Shown piece by piece: positions 19,639-27,332 of a stretch of 64,000 nucleotides of DNA (positions are counted from its first letter, which is position 1; each line of letters begins with the position of its first letter). The notes beneath the pieces were generated by a model that saw only the letters and a list, made by a program, of their open reading frames with translations, was not told the origin of the DNA and made no database searches. The stretch is from Vibrio tubiashii (GTDB lineage: Bacteria; Pseudomonadota; Gammaproteobacteria; Enterobacterales; Vibrionaceae). The stretch is from the NCBI RefSeq assembly GCF_028551255.1, contig NZ_CP117029.1, forward strand, positions 1,550,001-1,614,000. Reading direction: 5' to 3'. The position numbers and the translations under genes are program-made.

Positions 19639-20574
19639 ATGATTATAAGTGCTAGTAGAAGGACGGACATTCCTGCTTTTTATCATCGCTGGTTCATGAA
19701 TCGCATTCGTGAGGGGGTTCTGCTGACTCGAAACCCCTTTAACGCAAGTCAGGTAAAGCGTGTTTCTCTTGAACCTCAAGATATAGACGCAATAGTATTT
19801 TGGACGAGAAATGCAGAACCACTCATTAAACACCTGCCGAAACTTTCTGAGTTTAATTACTACTTTCAATATACCATCACAGGTTATCCCAAAGCGCTTG
19901 AAAGGCATTTACCTAGCACTTATCAATCGATAGAAACGTTTGTGCGTTTAAGCGACATTATCGGGCCATCGAAAATAATCTGGCGTTACGATCCCATACT
20001 TGTTTCCAATTTGACACCACTTAGTGAGCACAAAAGAAAATTCCACAAAATAGCGAGCCTGTTAGCGGGAAAAACACGTAAAGTGGTGATAAGTTTCGTT
20101 GATTTGTATACGAAGACCGAACGCGGATTGAAGTCGATACCCAGTTTAAATTATCGCGATTTAACCGCAAATCAAGGTGAATTGAACGACCTGTGCATGT
20201 TTATGGTAGAGGTTTGTCAGCAATACAATCTAGCCATTGAAACCTGTGCTGAAGGCATAGATCTCACGGATATCGGTATTCAACCTGGTAAGTGCATTGA
20301 TGATGAGTTGATCAAGCACGTATTTGGTATCGATACAGCTCATCGAAAAGATCCAAACCAAAGAACCGAGTGCGGCTGCGTTAAAAGCATCGATATTGGT
20401 AGTTACAACACATGCTTACACGGCTGCAAATACTGCTACGCAACATACAGTGAAACGTCTGTACAGAAGAACCGATTAAAACACGACCCGAACAGTCCAT
20501 TTTTGATCGGTGGCACAGAAGACGTCGACAAACACTTACTAAGTAAACCCATAATCCAGCAAGAACTTTTCTAG
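19639..20574 (+). CDS. DUF1848-family protein with Cys cluster
   Basis: A 311-residue protein of the DUF1848 family, starting MIISASRRTDIPAFYHRWFM. The C-terminal part holds a cysteine cluster (CGCVKSIDIGSYNTCLHGC then KYCYA) around residues 248-273 that probably binds an iron-sulfur cluster, resembling radical-SAM and SplB-like enzymes. The TIM-barrel-like LDPxxSRRTDI...VFWTRN arrangement is typical. The function is unknown. Confidence 0.8.
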   Translation: MIISASRRTDIPAFYHRWFMNRIREGVLLTRNPFNASQVKRVSLEPQDIDAIVFWTRNAEPLIKHLPKLSEFNYYFQYTITGYPKALERHLPSTYQSIETFVRLSDIIGPSKIIWRYDPILVSNLTPLSEHKRKFHKIASLLAGKTRKVVISFVDLYTKTERGLKSIPSLNYRDLTANQGELNDLCMFMVEVCQQYNLAIETCAEGIDLTDIGIQPGKCIDDELIKHVFGIDTAHRKDPNQRTECGCVKSIDIGSYNTCLHGCKYCYATYSETSVQKNRLKHDPNSPFLIGGTEDVDKHLLSKPIIQQELF

Positions 20575-21038
20575 CAGTGGCCGATTAAGAAGTGGTAAGT
20601 AGTTGGGGTAAATTAACATCCTAAAACCTCCAAGCAAACATAGTACATATTCACTTAGAAATATTAGGACATTATCGCTTTGGGTTTGCATTGGGTTTAC
20701 ACTCTATGTCAATCCCATTTTAAAATGTCCTTTTTCTAGCAAAGTAGAAATGTCCTGTTGGTCCACTGAATTAGGTAGAGAGTTCTGCAAGGTTAGTATT
20801 CCACCGCAGCCAGAAAAGAAATCATCCCTCATCCTGCTAGGCCATTGCGGAGGTTCCTAGGAGGAAAGTGTTGGGTTTGGATGACGATGAGTAGGTGAGG
20901 AAAATGGAATTTTTACTACTATATCTTTCAAATGTTGAAATCAGCGAATATGATATACCCAGTTAGTTATTATATATCACATGATAATTAACCGAAGAAG
21001 GCCACTGCTCTGGTGTGAGTCAGCGGCCGTATGATTAC

Positions 21039-21116
21039 TTACCTCGTTATGATTTCAAGTAGTTGTACTAATGCAATGATTAGGTGTAGGACCGCAATTA
21101 TTGCTTCTAATAACAT
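21039..21116 (-). CDS. TisB-like small hydrophobic peptide, candidate type I toxin
   Basis: A 25-residue ORF with a strong ribosome-binding site, AAGGAGGG, 4 bp before the ATG. The peptide is almost wholly hydrophobic (MLLEAIIAVLHLIIALVQLL, then EIITR). Its second half, VLHLIIALVQLLEIITR, runs parallel to the membrane toxin TisB of E. coli (ILKLIVAALQLLDAVLK) and less closely to DinQ. Such toxins insert into the inner membrane and lower proton-motive force. A plus-strand RNA ending at the 21144-21174 terminator would cover its leader as an antisense antitoxin. No LexA box was found upstream. The identification is by pattern only. Confidence 0.45.
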   Translation of the reverse strand: MLLEAIIAVLHLIIALVQLLEIITR

Positions 21117-21143
21117 ATACCCTCCTTAGGTTGGTTTGTTGCG

Positions 21144-21174
21144 AAAAGGCCTCAGTTGCAGCTGGGGCCTTTTT
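21144..21174 (+). terminator. Bidirectional terminator next to the TisB-like gene
   Basis: Stem AAAAGGCC-CAG/CTG-GGCCTTTT with TTGCAG in the loop, and five T on the plus strand. It could end a plus-strand antisense RNA crossing the peptide's ribosome-binding site. Confidence 0.65.
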
Positions 21175-21622
21175 GCATGGTTAACTTTCATTTTACTGAT
21201 ACTCAAAAATTTCCAAAATTTACGTATTCGTGATTGGGATTCATCATAGCCTACCTAAGGTTCATATCTTTCATAAAAAATGTCTCAACTAGGCGGCGTT
21301 TTTACAAAGTAACGTTATGAAGCCAGCTTTCAAGTGTTATTGACGCTGTCAGCGCTTAACGTCTTCATGCTAATTAAACCTCTTAACTGTTTGGAGGGCT
21401 AGCGCCCTCAGTTCTATAACAACAATCTAGAAAACTTGCTAACAGCATCTACATTAAAGAGTTTTGTTAATGTCGCAACTGCCGAAAAGGGCAGTAGTTA
21501 TTTGCACAGTTAAAATATTAATGGAGGAGATAAAAAAGCGCACCGAGTCTTTGGTGCTCGATGCGCTTGGTTTGGCGGGAAAGCCGCATGCTCTAATAGC
21601 GGCTTATGGTTCCAATGTGTTT

Positions 21623-23006
21623 TTAATTCTTCGGTGTTAGGTACTTCTCACGCTCATGGCTAGCTATGAAGCTATCCGGTTCAGCTAAAACAGGATTTAG
21701 AGCCCTTAACTGAGCCATAGCGCGCTTCTGAGCCGTTCGTTTAGGCGCGTTTTGACTTCTTTCCCTAAGTTGGGCTTTATCAAATTCTTCCTGCTTCTCT
21801 TGAGCAAATTGAAGGACTTTACCCAGTCTTTTGTTGTCGACGACTTGAGTTTGGTCCACTTTAGCTAGCTTATCGAAAGTTCTAAAAATTAGCTTTCTCT
21901 CGCCATATTGGACGGCTATTCGACCATCAGGATAGTCGAGTATTTTAACCACTTTGTTGACAAGACGGCTGTTTTTTTCTGTATCTTCAATCAGATAAAG
22001 CACTTTATCATATTGGAATGTCAATGACTTCGAGAGTTTACGCGTGGTCTGCCAAGCAAAAATATCATCAAGCTCATCTTGGCTTTCTCGAATAGGACGA
22101 TGAAGGTCTTTAGGGTAATTGGCAGGCTTCGCAAAGCGGCGGTTAAAATCCTCAATAAAGTAGGGCAGCCATGCCGTTCGCTTCTTCAATGGTATTAATA
22201 CCTTGTAGGCGCATCTCTTTGATTAATCGGTCTTGTAACGTCTTATTTGCGCGCTCAACACGTCCCTTGGCTTGAGAGCTGTTTGCGCAAATCAGTTCAA
22301 TCCCGAGCTCATCGAGGATACGACCAAATTGGGTTAATCCTACTTTCTTAAGATGCTCTTGATTGACTCGAAATATCGAGTGTTTATCGCTGTAAAAAGC
22401 CACGGGCTTACCATGCTGATCTAAGTATTCTCGTGTGGCCACCATGTAATCAAAAGCTGATTCGGTATCACTGAAGCGTAGGTTCATCAACCGGCCCGTA
22501 GCATCATCGATGTAGACCAAGAGACAGCACTTAGGGCTGCGTCCTTCAAACCAATCGTGGTGTGAGCCATCAATCTGAACCAGCTCGCCTAAACAATCAC
22601 GACGATAACGAGGTTGGTAAACACGAGGCTGGCGTTGCGAATGTGGCACCCAGAGACCATCGGCAATCATCCACTGACGTAGAGTCTCTACAGACAGGAC
22701 TAAGTTGTGTCGTTCTGTCAGCTTCTCACAAGCAAATGTTGGCGAAAAGTCAGCGTATTGAGCGTGTATGATGTTCAGAACCTCAGCCCGAAAAGCATCA
22801 GGATAACGTCGGTTGCTCGGTCGGCCACGTGACCCATGAGCTAAGGAGGAAGCCCCATACTGACTTAATTGACTCAATAAACGTCGAACTTGTCGAGGGC
22901 TTATGTTGAGTATGTCAGCTGCATCAATTTGACGAAGGCGGCGTTCGCGAACATCTTGCAGCACTTTAAAACGATTAATGTCTCGGTCACTCATAGGAAT
23001 TAGCAT
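21623..23006 (-). pseudogene. ISNCY-family transposase, broken by a frameshift
   Basis: The N-terminal part (22152-23006) has a helix-turn-helix (ILNISPRQVRRLLSQL), then the DDE core with LVQIDGSHHDWFEG, VYIDDATGRL and a final E in KGRVERANKTLQDRL. The C-terminal part (21623-22189) continues in the next frame from AWLPYFIEDFNRRFAKP. At the junction (about 22175-22180) one extra G turns the expected EANAWLPYF into EANGMAALLY and a stop. The frameshift falls after the catalytic residues. It is either an inactivating mutation, a sequencing error or, less likely, programmed frameshifting. Confidence 0.85.
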
Positions 23007-23102
23007 CGGTTGAGGTCCTCAAAGCTCAGCGTGTTAATTAAGCATAAGAGGACATTTTAAAATTGCTCAAACCGGACATTACTAAATTGCACCTACATGC
23101 TA

Positions 23103-23130
23103 AGTGCGCATTATGTATATGTGGTTAGAA
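23103..23130 (+). other. Left dif-type attachment site (attL of element 1)
   Basis: A perfect Vibrio chromosome 1 XerC arm AGTGCGCATTA (23103-23113) and central TGTATA (23114-23119) are followed by a poor XerD arm, TGTGGTTAGAA. A canonical XerC arm joined to a foreign XerD arm is the pattern left when a circular element recombines with dif by XerC strand exchange. Confidence 0.85.
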
Positions 23131-23142
23131 AGGAAAATAGGC

Positions 23143-23418
23143 TTATATTAAAGGTCTGAAATCCTCTAACACCTTGACTACACGCCTATTTTTGATTTTG
23201 TTGGTGATAATCCCCCAAACCACATTTTGATCGGATTCACCAAGGAGATCAGCAATACGAAACGCAAGATCCCAATCTATTGAGTTTCGACCATTTCGCC
23301 AATTTCTGACGGTGGACTGGTCAACTCCCAACTTTTTCGCCAATTGATATTCAGAATCTAATCCAAACTTGGCTTTTACGCGATTGAGCAGTGCATTCTC
23401 ATAAGTAAAGCGTTCCAT
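23143..23418 (-). CDS. Cro/CI-like repressor of element 1 (DUF3693-like)
   Basis: A 91-residue DNA-binding protein. The helix-turn-helix is YQLAKKLGVDQSTVRNWRNG (residues about 24-43), followed by RNSIDWDLAFRIADLLGE, the layout of DUF3693 proteins found in Vibrio filamentous phages. AGGAGG precedes the ATG. It is divergent from the rightward replication and late genes, and its stop lies 13 bp from the left dif site. It probably holds the provirus silent. A similar protein sits at the far end of element 2. Confidence 0.75.
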   Translation of the reverse strand: MERFTYENALLNRVKAKFGLDSEYQLAKKLGVDQSTVRNWRNGRNSIDWDLAFRIADLLGESDQNVVWGIITNKIKNRRVVKVLEDFRPLI

Positions 23419-23444
23419 TGAACGTCCCTCCTGATGCTCATTGT

Positions 23445-23519
23445 ATGTACAAAAAACGGCAAAACGCTATACGGGGCATGCTTGCCAGTATCAAAAATCT
23501 TCTCGTAAAGTGATGTACA
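23445..23519. promoter_or_regulatory. Divergent control region with two ATGTACA motifs
   Basis: The 130 bp between the repressor and the rightward genes contain ATGTACA at 23445-23451 and again at 23513-23519, each holding the palindrome TGTACA. They are likely operators of the neighbouring repressor; this is inference from position. Confidence 0.4.
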
Positions 23520-23549
23520 TCCAAGGCTTGGCGGCATTGAGGAGGCGTG

Positions 23550-23732
23550 ATGGTAGCGCGAAAAACTGAAATCGAGATTGCGCTTGATGAAGCAGAATCC
23601 AGTGCCAAAAGTGGTCATTTGGAATCGAGCCTTAGGCTCGTGATTGCCACATTGAGAAGGCTATATCAATTGCAGGAAGGAAGCCATGCCTGTACGCAAG
23701 AATCGAAGGATCAACATTCATCTTCTGATTAA
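23550..23732 (+). CDS. Small early phage protein, unknown
   Basis: A 60-residue acidic, helical protein (MVARKTEIEIALDEAESSAK) with a Ser-rich tail. AGGAGG at 23540-23545 favours the ATG at 23550 over a GTG 3 bp earlier. It is the first gene of the rightward unit of element 1. No family recognised. Confidence 0.55.
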   Translation: MVARKTEIEIALDEAESSAKSGHLESSLRLVIATLRRLYQLQEGSHACTQESKDQHSSSD

Positions 23733-23811
23733 ACGTTATCGACGTCAGTGTATACGTCATCCAAGGCCAAAAAAGATCACGGAACGTCATGTGAGATGTG
23801 CGGCCAATTAG
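23686..23811 (+). CDS. Very basic 41-residue phage protein
   Basis: Overlaps the previous gene's 3' end in another frame. It is preceded by AGGAAGG at good distance. The peptide (MPVRKNRRINIHLLIKRYRR onward) is dominated by Arg, Lys and His with two cysteines, suggesting nucleic-acid binding. No family recognised; translation is inferred from the ribosome-binding site. Confidence 0.45.
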   Translation: MPVRKNRRINIHLLIKRYRRQCIRHPRPKKITERHVRCAAN

Positions 23812-23826
23812 AAAGGAGTCAACGCC

Positions 23827-24075
23827 ATGAAAGTACAGACGGAAAACAACCTGCTTTTTGACAGTTCACACCCCAAATGCGAGCTTCATTTTGCGAGAAC
23901 GCACGGCAAGGGGTTTGCCTTTATCCAGTGTCTCGACACGGGCATGGATGGAAAAGCGGAGCGTATTAAACGTTACTGGGGCTTTTATGCAGACTCACTT
24001 GATGATGAAGTGAACGAACGGGCCATTTACCACATTATGAATTCAGGCAGTCCTTGGCCACATCTACCCAAATGA
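23827..24075 (+). CDS. Small phage protein, unknown
   Basis: An 82-residue soluble protein with GAAAGGAG ahead of the ATG. Mixed alpha/beta composition, including GKGFAFIQCLD and RYWGFYADSLDDEVNE. It lies just ahead of the replication initiator in the same direction. No family recognised. Confidence 0.6.
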   Translation: MKVQTENNLLFDSSHPKCELHFARTHGKGFAFIQCLDTGMDGKAERIKRYWGFYADSLDDEVNERAIYHIMNSGSPWPHLPK

Positions 24076-24127
24076 TGCTCTACATTCAATTCGCTGAAGA
24101 ATCGGGTTCGCTATCACGGAGTGTGCT

Positions 24128-24700
24128 ATGACTGAGCGCCGCTTTACTCGCCGTGACCGTCCGTTTGTTGCAATACACCGTGAACGCTGGTCATCATTGC
24201 TTCAAGATCCTTCCCGTTATGTATATTTGTTGTCGGCGTCCGGCAAAGCCACGCAGCGTCAGTTCCTGCGCGATATCGCTTCCGTGATGGACTATTTGAT
24301 CAGTGAGCTTGAGCTGCGAACCCGTAAGGTTGGGGTGGCTACTCAACGCGGTTTCCTACTGCGCACCTGGGCCAATGTGGCCGAAGGGACGGGATTACCC
24401 GTTTGGCGGGTCAAACAGTGTGTGTCGTTTGCCAAGCAGCGCGGTTGGCTGACGTCCACTCAACCGAGACACAATGAAAACGGTGAGTGGTACGGCTTAG
24501 CGTCGATTAAACGCATCACAGAGCGCTACTTTGCTGATCTGGGTCTGACTCACGCCATGCTTAAGGCGAGGGCGGCTGCCAGTGACTCCATCAAACGCAT
24601 GGCTTCACGTACCGGCGTCCATGTCCGTTACCTCCTGACACCTATCACCTTGCTGCGTAAGTTCGCCCGTCGTCACGACCAATCCCCGTACAATCGTTGA
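24128..24700 (+). CDS. RepA-like replication initiator of element 1
   Basis: A 190-residue basic protein. The middle (about residues 75-150) looks like a winged helix: TWANVAEGTGLPVWRVKQCV, a recognition-helix-like AKQRGWLTS, then YGLASIKRITERYFADLGL. The last part parallels the IncFII RepA region around its YIPTDITFTSALFAALD stretch. Downstream, as in IncFII plasmids, is a non-coding region with a perfect DnaA box. PM2 itself uses a rolling-circle initiator, so this would be a different replication module. The assignment is by pattern. Confidence 0.5.
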   Translation: MTERRFTRRDRPFVAIHRERWSSLLQDPSRYVYLLSASGKATQRQFLRDIASVMDYLISELELRTRKVGVATQRGFLLRTWANVAEGTGLPVWRVKQCVSFAKQRGWLTSTQPRHNENGEWYGLASIKRITERYFADLGLTHAMLKARAAASDSIKRMASRTGVHVRYLLTPITLLRKFARRHDQSPYNR

Positions 24701-24813
24701 TCCACCAGCCTAGCCTCGATCCGTCTGTAACACGCTAAACCCCTGAAAAACCGACCTTAATTCGGTTTAATCACGGCTTTTATGACCGTTTTATCACAGT
24801 CATCCACCGTTTC

Positions 24814-24822
24814 TGTGGATAA
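24814..24822 (-). promoter_or_regulatory. DnaA box
   Basis: TGTGGATAA, the exact reverse complement of the consensus TTATCCACA, 113 bp after the RepA-like stop codon. Confidence 0.6.
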
Positions 24823-25166
24823 CGCGGTGACTAAGCGGTGGTTTGTCATATTAACTGCTCCATGAGACCGGATCTTAACGGTTTGATCCATAGTCTACGA
24901 CTAGTGATCTTTCTAAAGAAAGATATTAGTGATGATGAGTGTTACCCCCTGAAAAGCGGGGATAACTTTAAGGAAGCGGCGTATCTTGCTCGCGAGCGAG
25001 CTGACGCCTAGACCACGCGGTGACTGCGTTAGCACAGCGATAAGCCGTAATGAACGACGATGCACCACCGCCGTGTGTGTCGCTGCGCGACGGTCTGGCA
25101 AGAAGGTGGGATTTAATTGGTACTAACTATTGAAAGTGGCTTATTAATCGTCATAATCAAAGAGCT

Positions 25167-25211
25167 AACGTCGTGAGACAGGGGCATCCATTCACCAACG
25201 TCGTGAGACAG
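25167..25211 (+). repeat. 15-bp direct repeat upstream of the late operon
   Basis: AACGTCGTGAGACAG occurs at 25167-25181 and 25197-25211, a spacing of 30 bp (about three helical turns), ending 8 bp before the first late-operon ATG. It may bind an activator or initiator. The spacer motif GGGCATCCATT recurs upstream of the capsid region at 27164-27174. Confidence 0.6.
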
Positions 25212-25219
25212 AGGTCAGT

Positions 25220-25462
25220 ATGACAAACAGACAACAAGAGTTTGCCGACTTGATGGCCAAACTCGATGACATCGAGCAGGCGCTGGCTCAATCTGCGCCA
25301 GATTGGTCGAGCGTACCCACGTTTAAAAAACCGATGGTCGCCATTCAGGCCGCCGAGCAGGCCAAAAGCCACATCGACACCACCGTTTCCATTGTGAAAG
25401 CCATTACCCTGAACTTCCATCAGCGGCTTATTGAGCTTGAGGAGGCGCAGCATGGCCAGTAA
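25220..25462 (+). CDS. Small helical phage protein, unknown
   Basis: An 80-residue soluble, helical protein (MTNRQQEFADLMAKLDDIEQ), likely a coiled coil. It is the first gene of the long rightward operon that runs through the capsid genes, and overlaps the next gene by 11 bp. No family recognised. Confidence 0.6.
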   Translation: MTNRQQEFADLMAKLDDIEQALAQSAPDWSSVPTFKKPMVAIQAAEQAKSHIDTTVSIVKAITLNFHQRLIELEEAQHGQ

Positions 25463-25922
25463 GAATCCCATCAAAGGCTACATTGCCTGTCCGACGCAAG
25501 GTTGCGGCGAAGTGTGCACCGTGCATGCGGTCGGGGAACACCGCGTTTTAGAAGGTGGCGATCCACCGAAGAACAAGCGCCGATTGGGTCAGCTCTACAC
25601 CATTTGCCCCAACTGCAAAGCCAACCAAAGCGCGGGCAAACCGTTTCAAGATTGGTTAACTCAAAACATGAAACCGACCCGTGAAGAGGTTAATACTGGT
25701 TATAAAAACAGTATCTCGCAAAAACCGCACTCGGTAACCGTGAGCAAACCTCACGAAACCAATCACGACGGGGCTTGCGAGGAAAATCCGATAACCGATC
25801 CGAAGCCGACCAAGATAACCAAACGAACCGTCGCGGGCGCATTAGCCTTTGTTGGCGGCTGCGCGTTGCTGTTTGTGTTGCTGACGACGAAGAAGGAGCC
25901 GCGTGATGAGCGAAACCAATGA
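25452..25922 (+). CDS. Zinc-ribbon membrane protein of element 1
   Basis: A 156-residue protein. The N-terminus has a zinc-ribbon pattern, CPTQGCGEVC (residues about 13-22) and CPNCKAN near 56. A Pro/Lys-rich linker and one C-terminal membrane helix (ALAFVGGCALLFVLLTT) follow. GGAGG fixes the start at 25452. Small membrane proteins next to the packaging ATPase are typical of PM2-like viruses, in which the capsid encloses a membrane. Confidence 0.6.
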   Translation: MASKNPIKGYIACPTQGCGEVCTVHAVGEHRVLEGGDPPKNKRRLGQLYTICPNCKANQSAGKPFQDWLTQNMKPTREEVNTGYKNSISQKPHSVTVSKPHETNHDGACEENPITDPKPTKITKRTVAGALAFVGGCALLFVLLTTKKEPRDERNQ

Positions 25923-26397
25923 AATGGACGTGACCACACCGGTGGATGAGCGTGATCTCACCGCGCAAGCGGCCATCGATGAGATGCAGCAAGAAGAACA
26001 AGTCGTTGAACAGGCGGAGAGCGACGAGCAGGAAGAAGCCAGCTTTGATCCGGAAACCTCGCGCCAAATGCTCGGTTATGGCTTAGGCATTGTCGAGTTC
26101 AGCGTCGGTGCGGCGTTTGATGTGCCGTTTGAAATCGATGAGAACGTCGGTAATAAATGGCTCGATGCCGCGACCCCGATGCTGCAGAAATACGGACCGG
26201 CCGGTTTTGCCTGGTTTGCCGAGTATGAGAAAGAGCTGGTCTTTGCCATGGCGTCGTGCACCTTGGTCGGCGGTTGTACGCTTCAAGTGCGTCGACTGCG
26301 TCAAGAGAAAGCGTTGTTAGCGGCCAAAGCGGCGAAGGAAGCCAATCAAGCGCAAGGAGAGATGGATGAAGCTGCCCAGTCCGATCAACAAGAATAA
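25906..26397 (+). CDS. Acidic phage protein with membrane segment
   Basis: A 163-residue protein with a very acidic N-terminus (EEQVVEQAESDEQEEASFD), a central GLGIVEFSVGAAFDVPF region, one probable membrane helix (ELVFAMASCTLVGGCTLQV) and an Ala/Lys/Glu-rich coiled tail. AAGGAG favours ATG 25906 over a GTG 3 bp earlier. It lies directly before the ATPase, overlapping it. Possibly a virion membrane protein; no family recognised. Confidence 0.55.
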   Translation: MSETNEMDVTTPVDERDLTAQAAIDEMQQEEQVVEQAESDEQEEASFDPETSRQMLGYGLGIVEFSVGAAFDVPFEIDENVGNKWLDAATPMLQKYGPAGFAWFAEYEKELVFAMASCTLVGGCTLQVRRLRQEKALLAAKAAKEANQAQGEMDEAAQSDQQE

Positions 26398-27085
26398 CGC
26401 CCTTAATGCGCAGCACGTGTGTTACATGGGCACGACGGGCAGCTGTAAAACCACGGCGATTCGTAAACTCAAGTTGATCCCCAAGTCGGCTCAGGTGGTG
26501 ATGTTTGATCCGTATGCCGAACACTCTGAGCAGCGGCTCGAAGGGTTAAAAGTCGTGCCGTGTGTGTCATTCTCTGAGTTCTATCAGCGTGCCTGGTATG
26601 AGCGAAAGCAGCGTAAGCCGTTTCGATTGGCGCTTGTGAATCAGGAGCGCAGTCGCGACAACCTTGAGCGCTTTGCTCAGATGGTGTGGTCGTTGGGTGA
26701 TGGCCAACACGCGCACGAACTGCACTGTGTGATTGAAGAGCTGGCCAAATGCACCAACAACACCGCCAAACTCGATGGCGTGGCGGGTGAACTGTGGACC
26801 GGTGGCCGTGGCTTTGGTCTGGTGATGCACGCCACCTTTCAGCGCAGTCAGGAAGTGCCGAAAACCGTCCTTGATGAATCGAAACATATCTACATTGGTG
26901 CGGTCAGTTCGAAGCGTAACGCGCGCTATATTGCCGACTATTACGATGTGCCGTACGAGTCGATCCTCGCGCTGAAAGGTTGTCATGAACGCGAGCATTT
27001 AGGCAAAGGCAAGTACGCGGATTACATCCTCAAAAGCCCCGGGATTGGCAACCATAGTCAGGGCAAAATCTACCCCGCGCGGTAA
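26366..27085 (+). CDS. A32/FtsK-HerA-type genome packaging ATPase (PM2 P9-like)
   Basis: A 239-residue single-domain ATPase. Walker A is GTTGSCKTT (residues 22-30) and a Walker B-like strand is LHCVIEELAKC near 118-128, followed by the arginine-containing GGRGFGLVMHATFQR. The size, the position one small gene before the capsid gene, and the sensor stretch fit the packaging ATPases of double-jelly-roll viruses such as PM2 P9 and PRD1 P9. It would drive viral DNA into the preformed capsid. Confidence 0.78.
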   Translation: MKLPSPINKNNALNAQHVCYMGTTGSCKTTAIRKLKLIPKSAQVVMFDPYAEHSEQRLEGLKVVPCVSFSEFYQRAWYERKQRKPFRLALVNQERSRDNLERFAQMVWSLGDGQHAHELHCVIEELAKCTNNTAKLDGVAGELWTGGRGFGLVMHATFQRSQEVPKTVLDESKHIYIGAVSSKRNARYIADYYDVPYESILALKGCHEREHLGKGKYADYILKSPGIGNHSQGKIYPAR

Positions 27086-27090
27086 GGGTT

Positions 27091-27126
27091 AACCTATTAG
27101 GTTAGAGTGCCTGCCTAATAGGTTTC
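27091..27126 (+). terminator. Perfect stem-loop between packaging ATPase and capsid genes
   Basis: AACCTATTAGG (27091-27101) pairs exactly with CCTAATAGGTT (27114-27124) around a 12-base loop, followed by a short T run. The weak T-tail suggests partial termination or mRNA processing that could raise capsid mRNA relative to the ATPase message. Confidence 0.5.
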
Positions 27127-27191
27127 ACTCTATATCCAACCCCTTATAGGCATTCTAGGGTCAGGGCATCCATTTCAATGAGGATGTCACT

Positions 27192-27323
27192 ATGCGATTG
27201 AATGCTCGTAACGTTGCCATCATTGCTGGCGTATCAGCTTTGACGACAGGGGCGATCATCTTGGCCGTCAACAACAAAGTTGGCGGGTTAGATAAGCTTC
27301 TTGGCAAGTCCGGTTGGTTCTAA
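27192..27323 (+). CDS. 43-residue membrane protein next to the capsid gene
   Basis: Begins MRLNARNVAIIAGVSALTTG, with one membrane helix (NVAIIAGVSALTTGAIILAV) and a Gly/Leu/Lys-rich tail ending GKSGWF. GAGGA precedes the ATG. Position and size fit the small virion membrane proteins of PM2-like viruses. It starts after the stem-loop and 10 bp before the capsid gene. Confidence 0.6.
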   Translation: MRLNARNVAIIAGVSALTTGAIILAVNNKVGGLDKLLGKSGWF

Positions 27324-27332
27324 GGGGGCGCT

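Larger units (their letters stand above)
20575..21622. other. Long non-transposase stretch holding a toxin-like peptide and several stem-loops
   Basis: About 1 kb without long genes. It contains the IS left end (20726), the TisB-like peptide (21039-21116), a bidirectional terminator (21144-21174) and a stem-loop with GAGGGC/GCCCTC inside AACTG/CAGTT (21385-21413). A further stem has ACTGCC/GGCAGT near 21478-21495. A GCGCA/TGCGC hairpin with inner CACC/GGTG lies near 21538-21566. No long ORF is supported. The density of hairpins suggests structured RNA. Confidence 0.5.
20726..23078. mobile_element. ISNCY-like insertion sequence with passenger DNA
   Basis: The ends are imperfect inverted repeats of about 30 bp. 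The left end reads TGTCCTTTTTCTAGCAAAG onward with a second TGTCC 25 bp in. The right end, read on the minus strand, starts TGTCCGGTTTGAGCAATTTT with a second TGTCC 24 bp in, and both share AAATGTCCT. The 2.35 kb between them contains a frameshifted transposase on the minus strand and about 0.9 kb of non-transposase DNA near the left end. No clear target duplication is visible. The right end stops only 24 bp short of the XerC arm of the left dif site. Confidence 0.6.
24701..25219. other. Candidate replication origin of element 1
   Basis: About 520 bp without genes. It begins right after the RepA-like gene, contains a perfect DnaA box (24814-24822), several short GGTTT/AAACC and GCGG-type inverted repeats, then a GC-rich stretch. 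It ends in a 15-bp direct repeat just before the late operon. The layout is like IncFII origins (repA followed by a DnaA box and oriR). Confidence 0.45.

Noticed and set aside
21117..21480. LexA (SOS) box upstream of the TisB-like peptide
   Set aside because: No CTGT-N8-ACAG-type match was found, so SOS control is not claimed.
20700..23095. Target-site duplication of the insertion sequence
   Set aside because: Bases next to the two TGTCC ends do not repeat convincingly.
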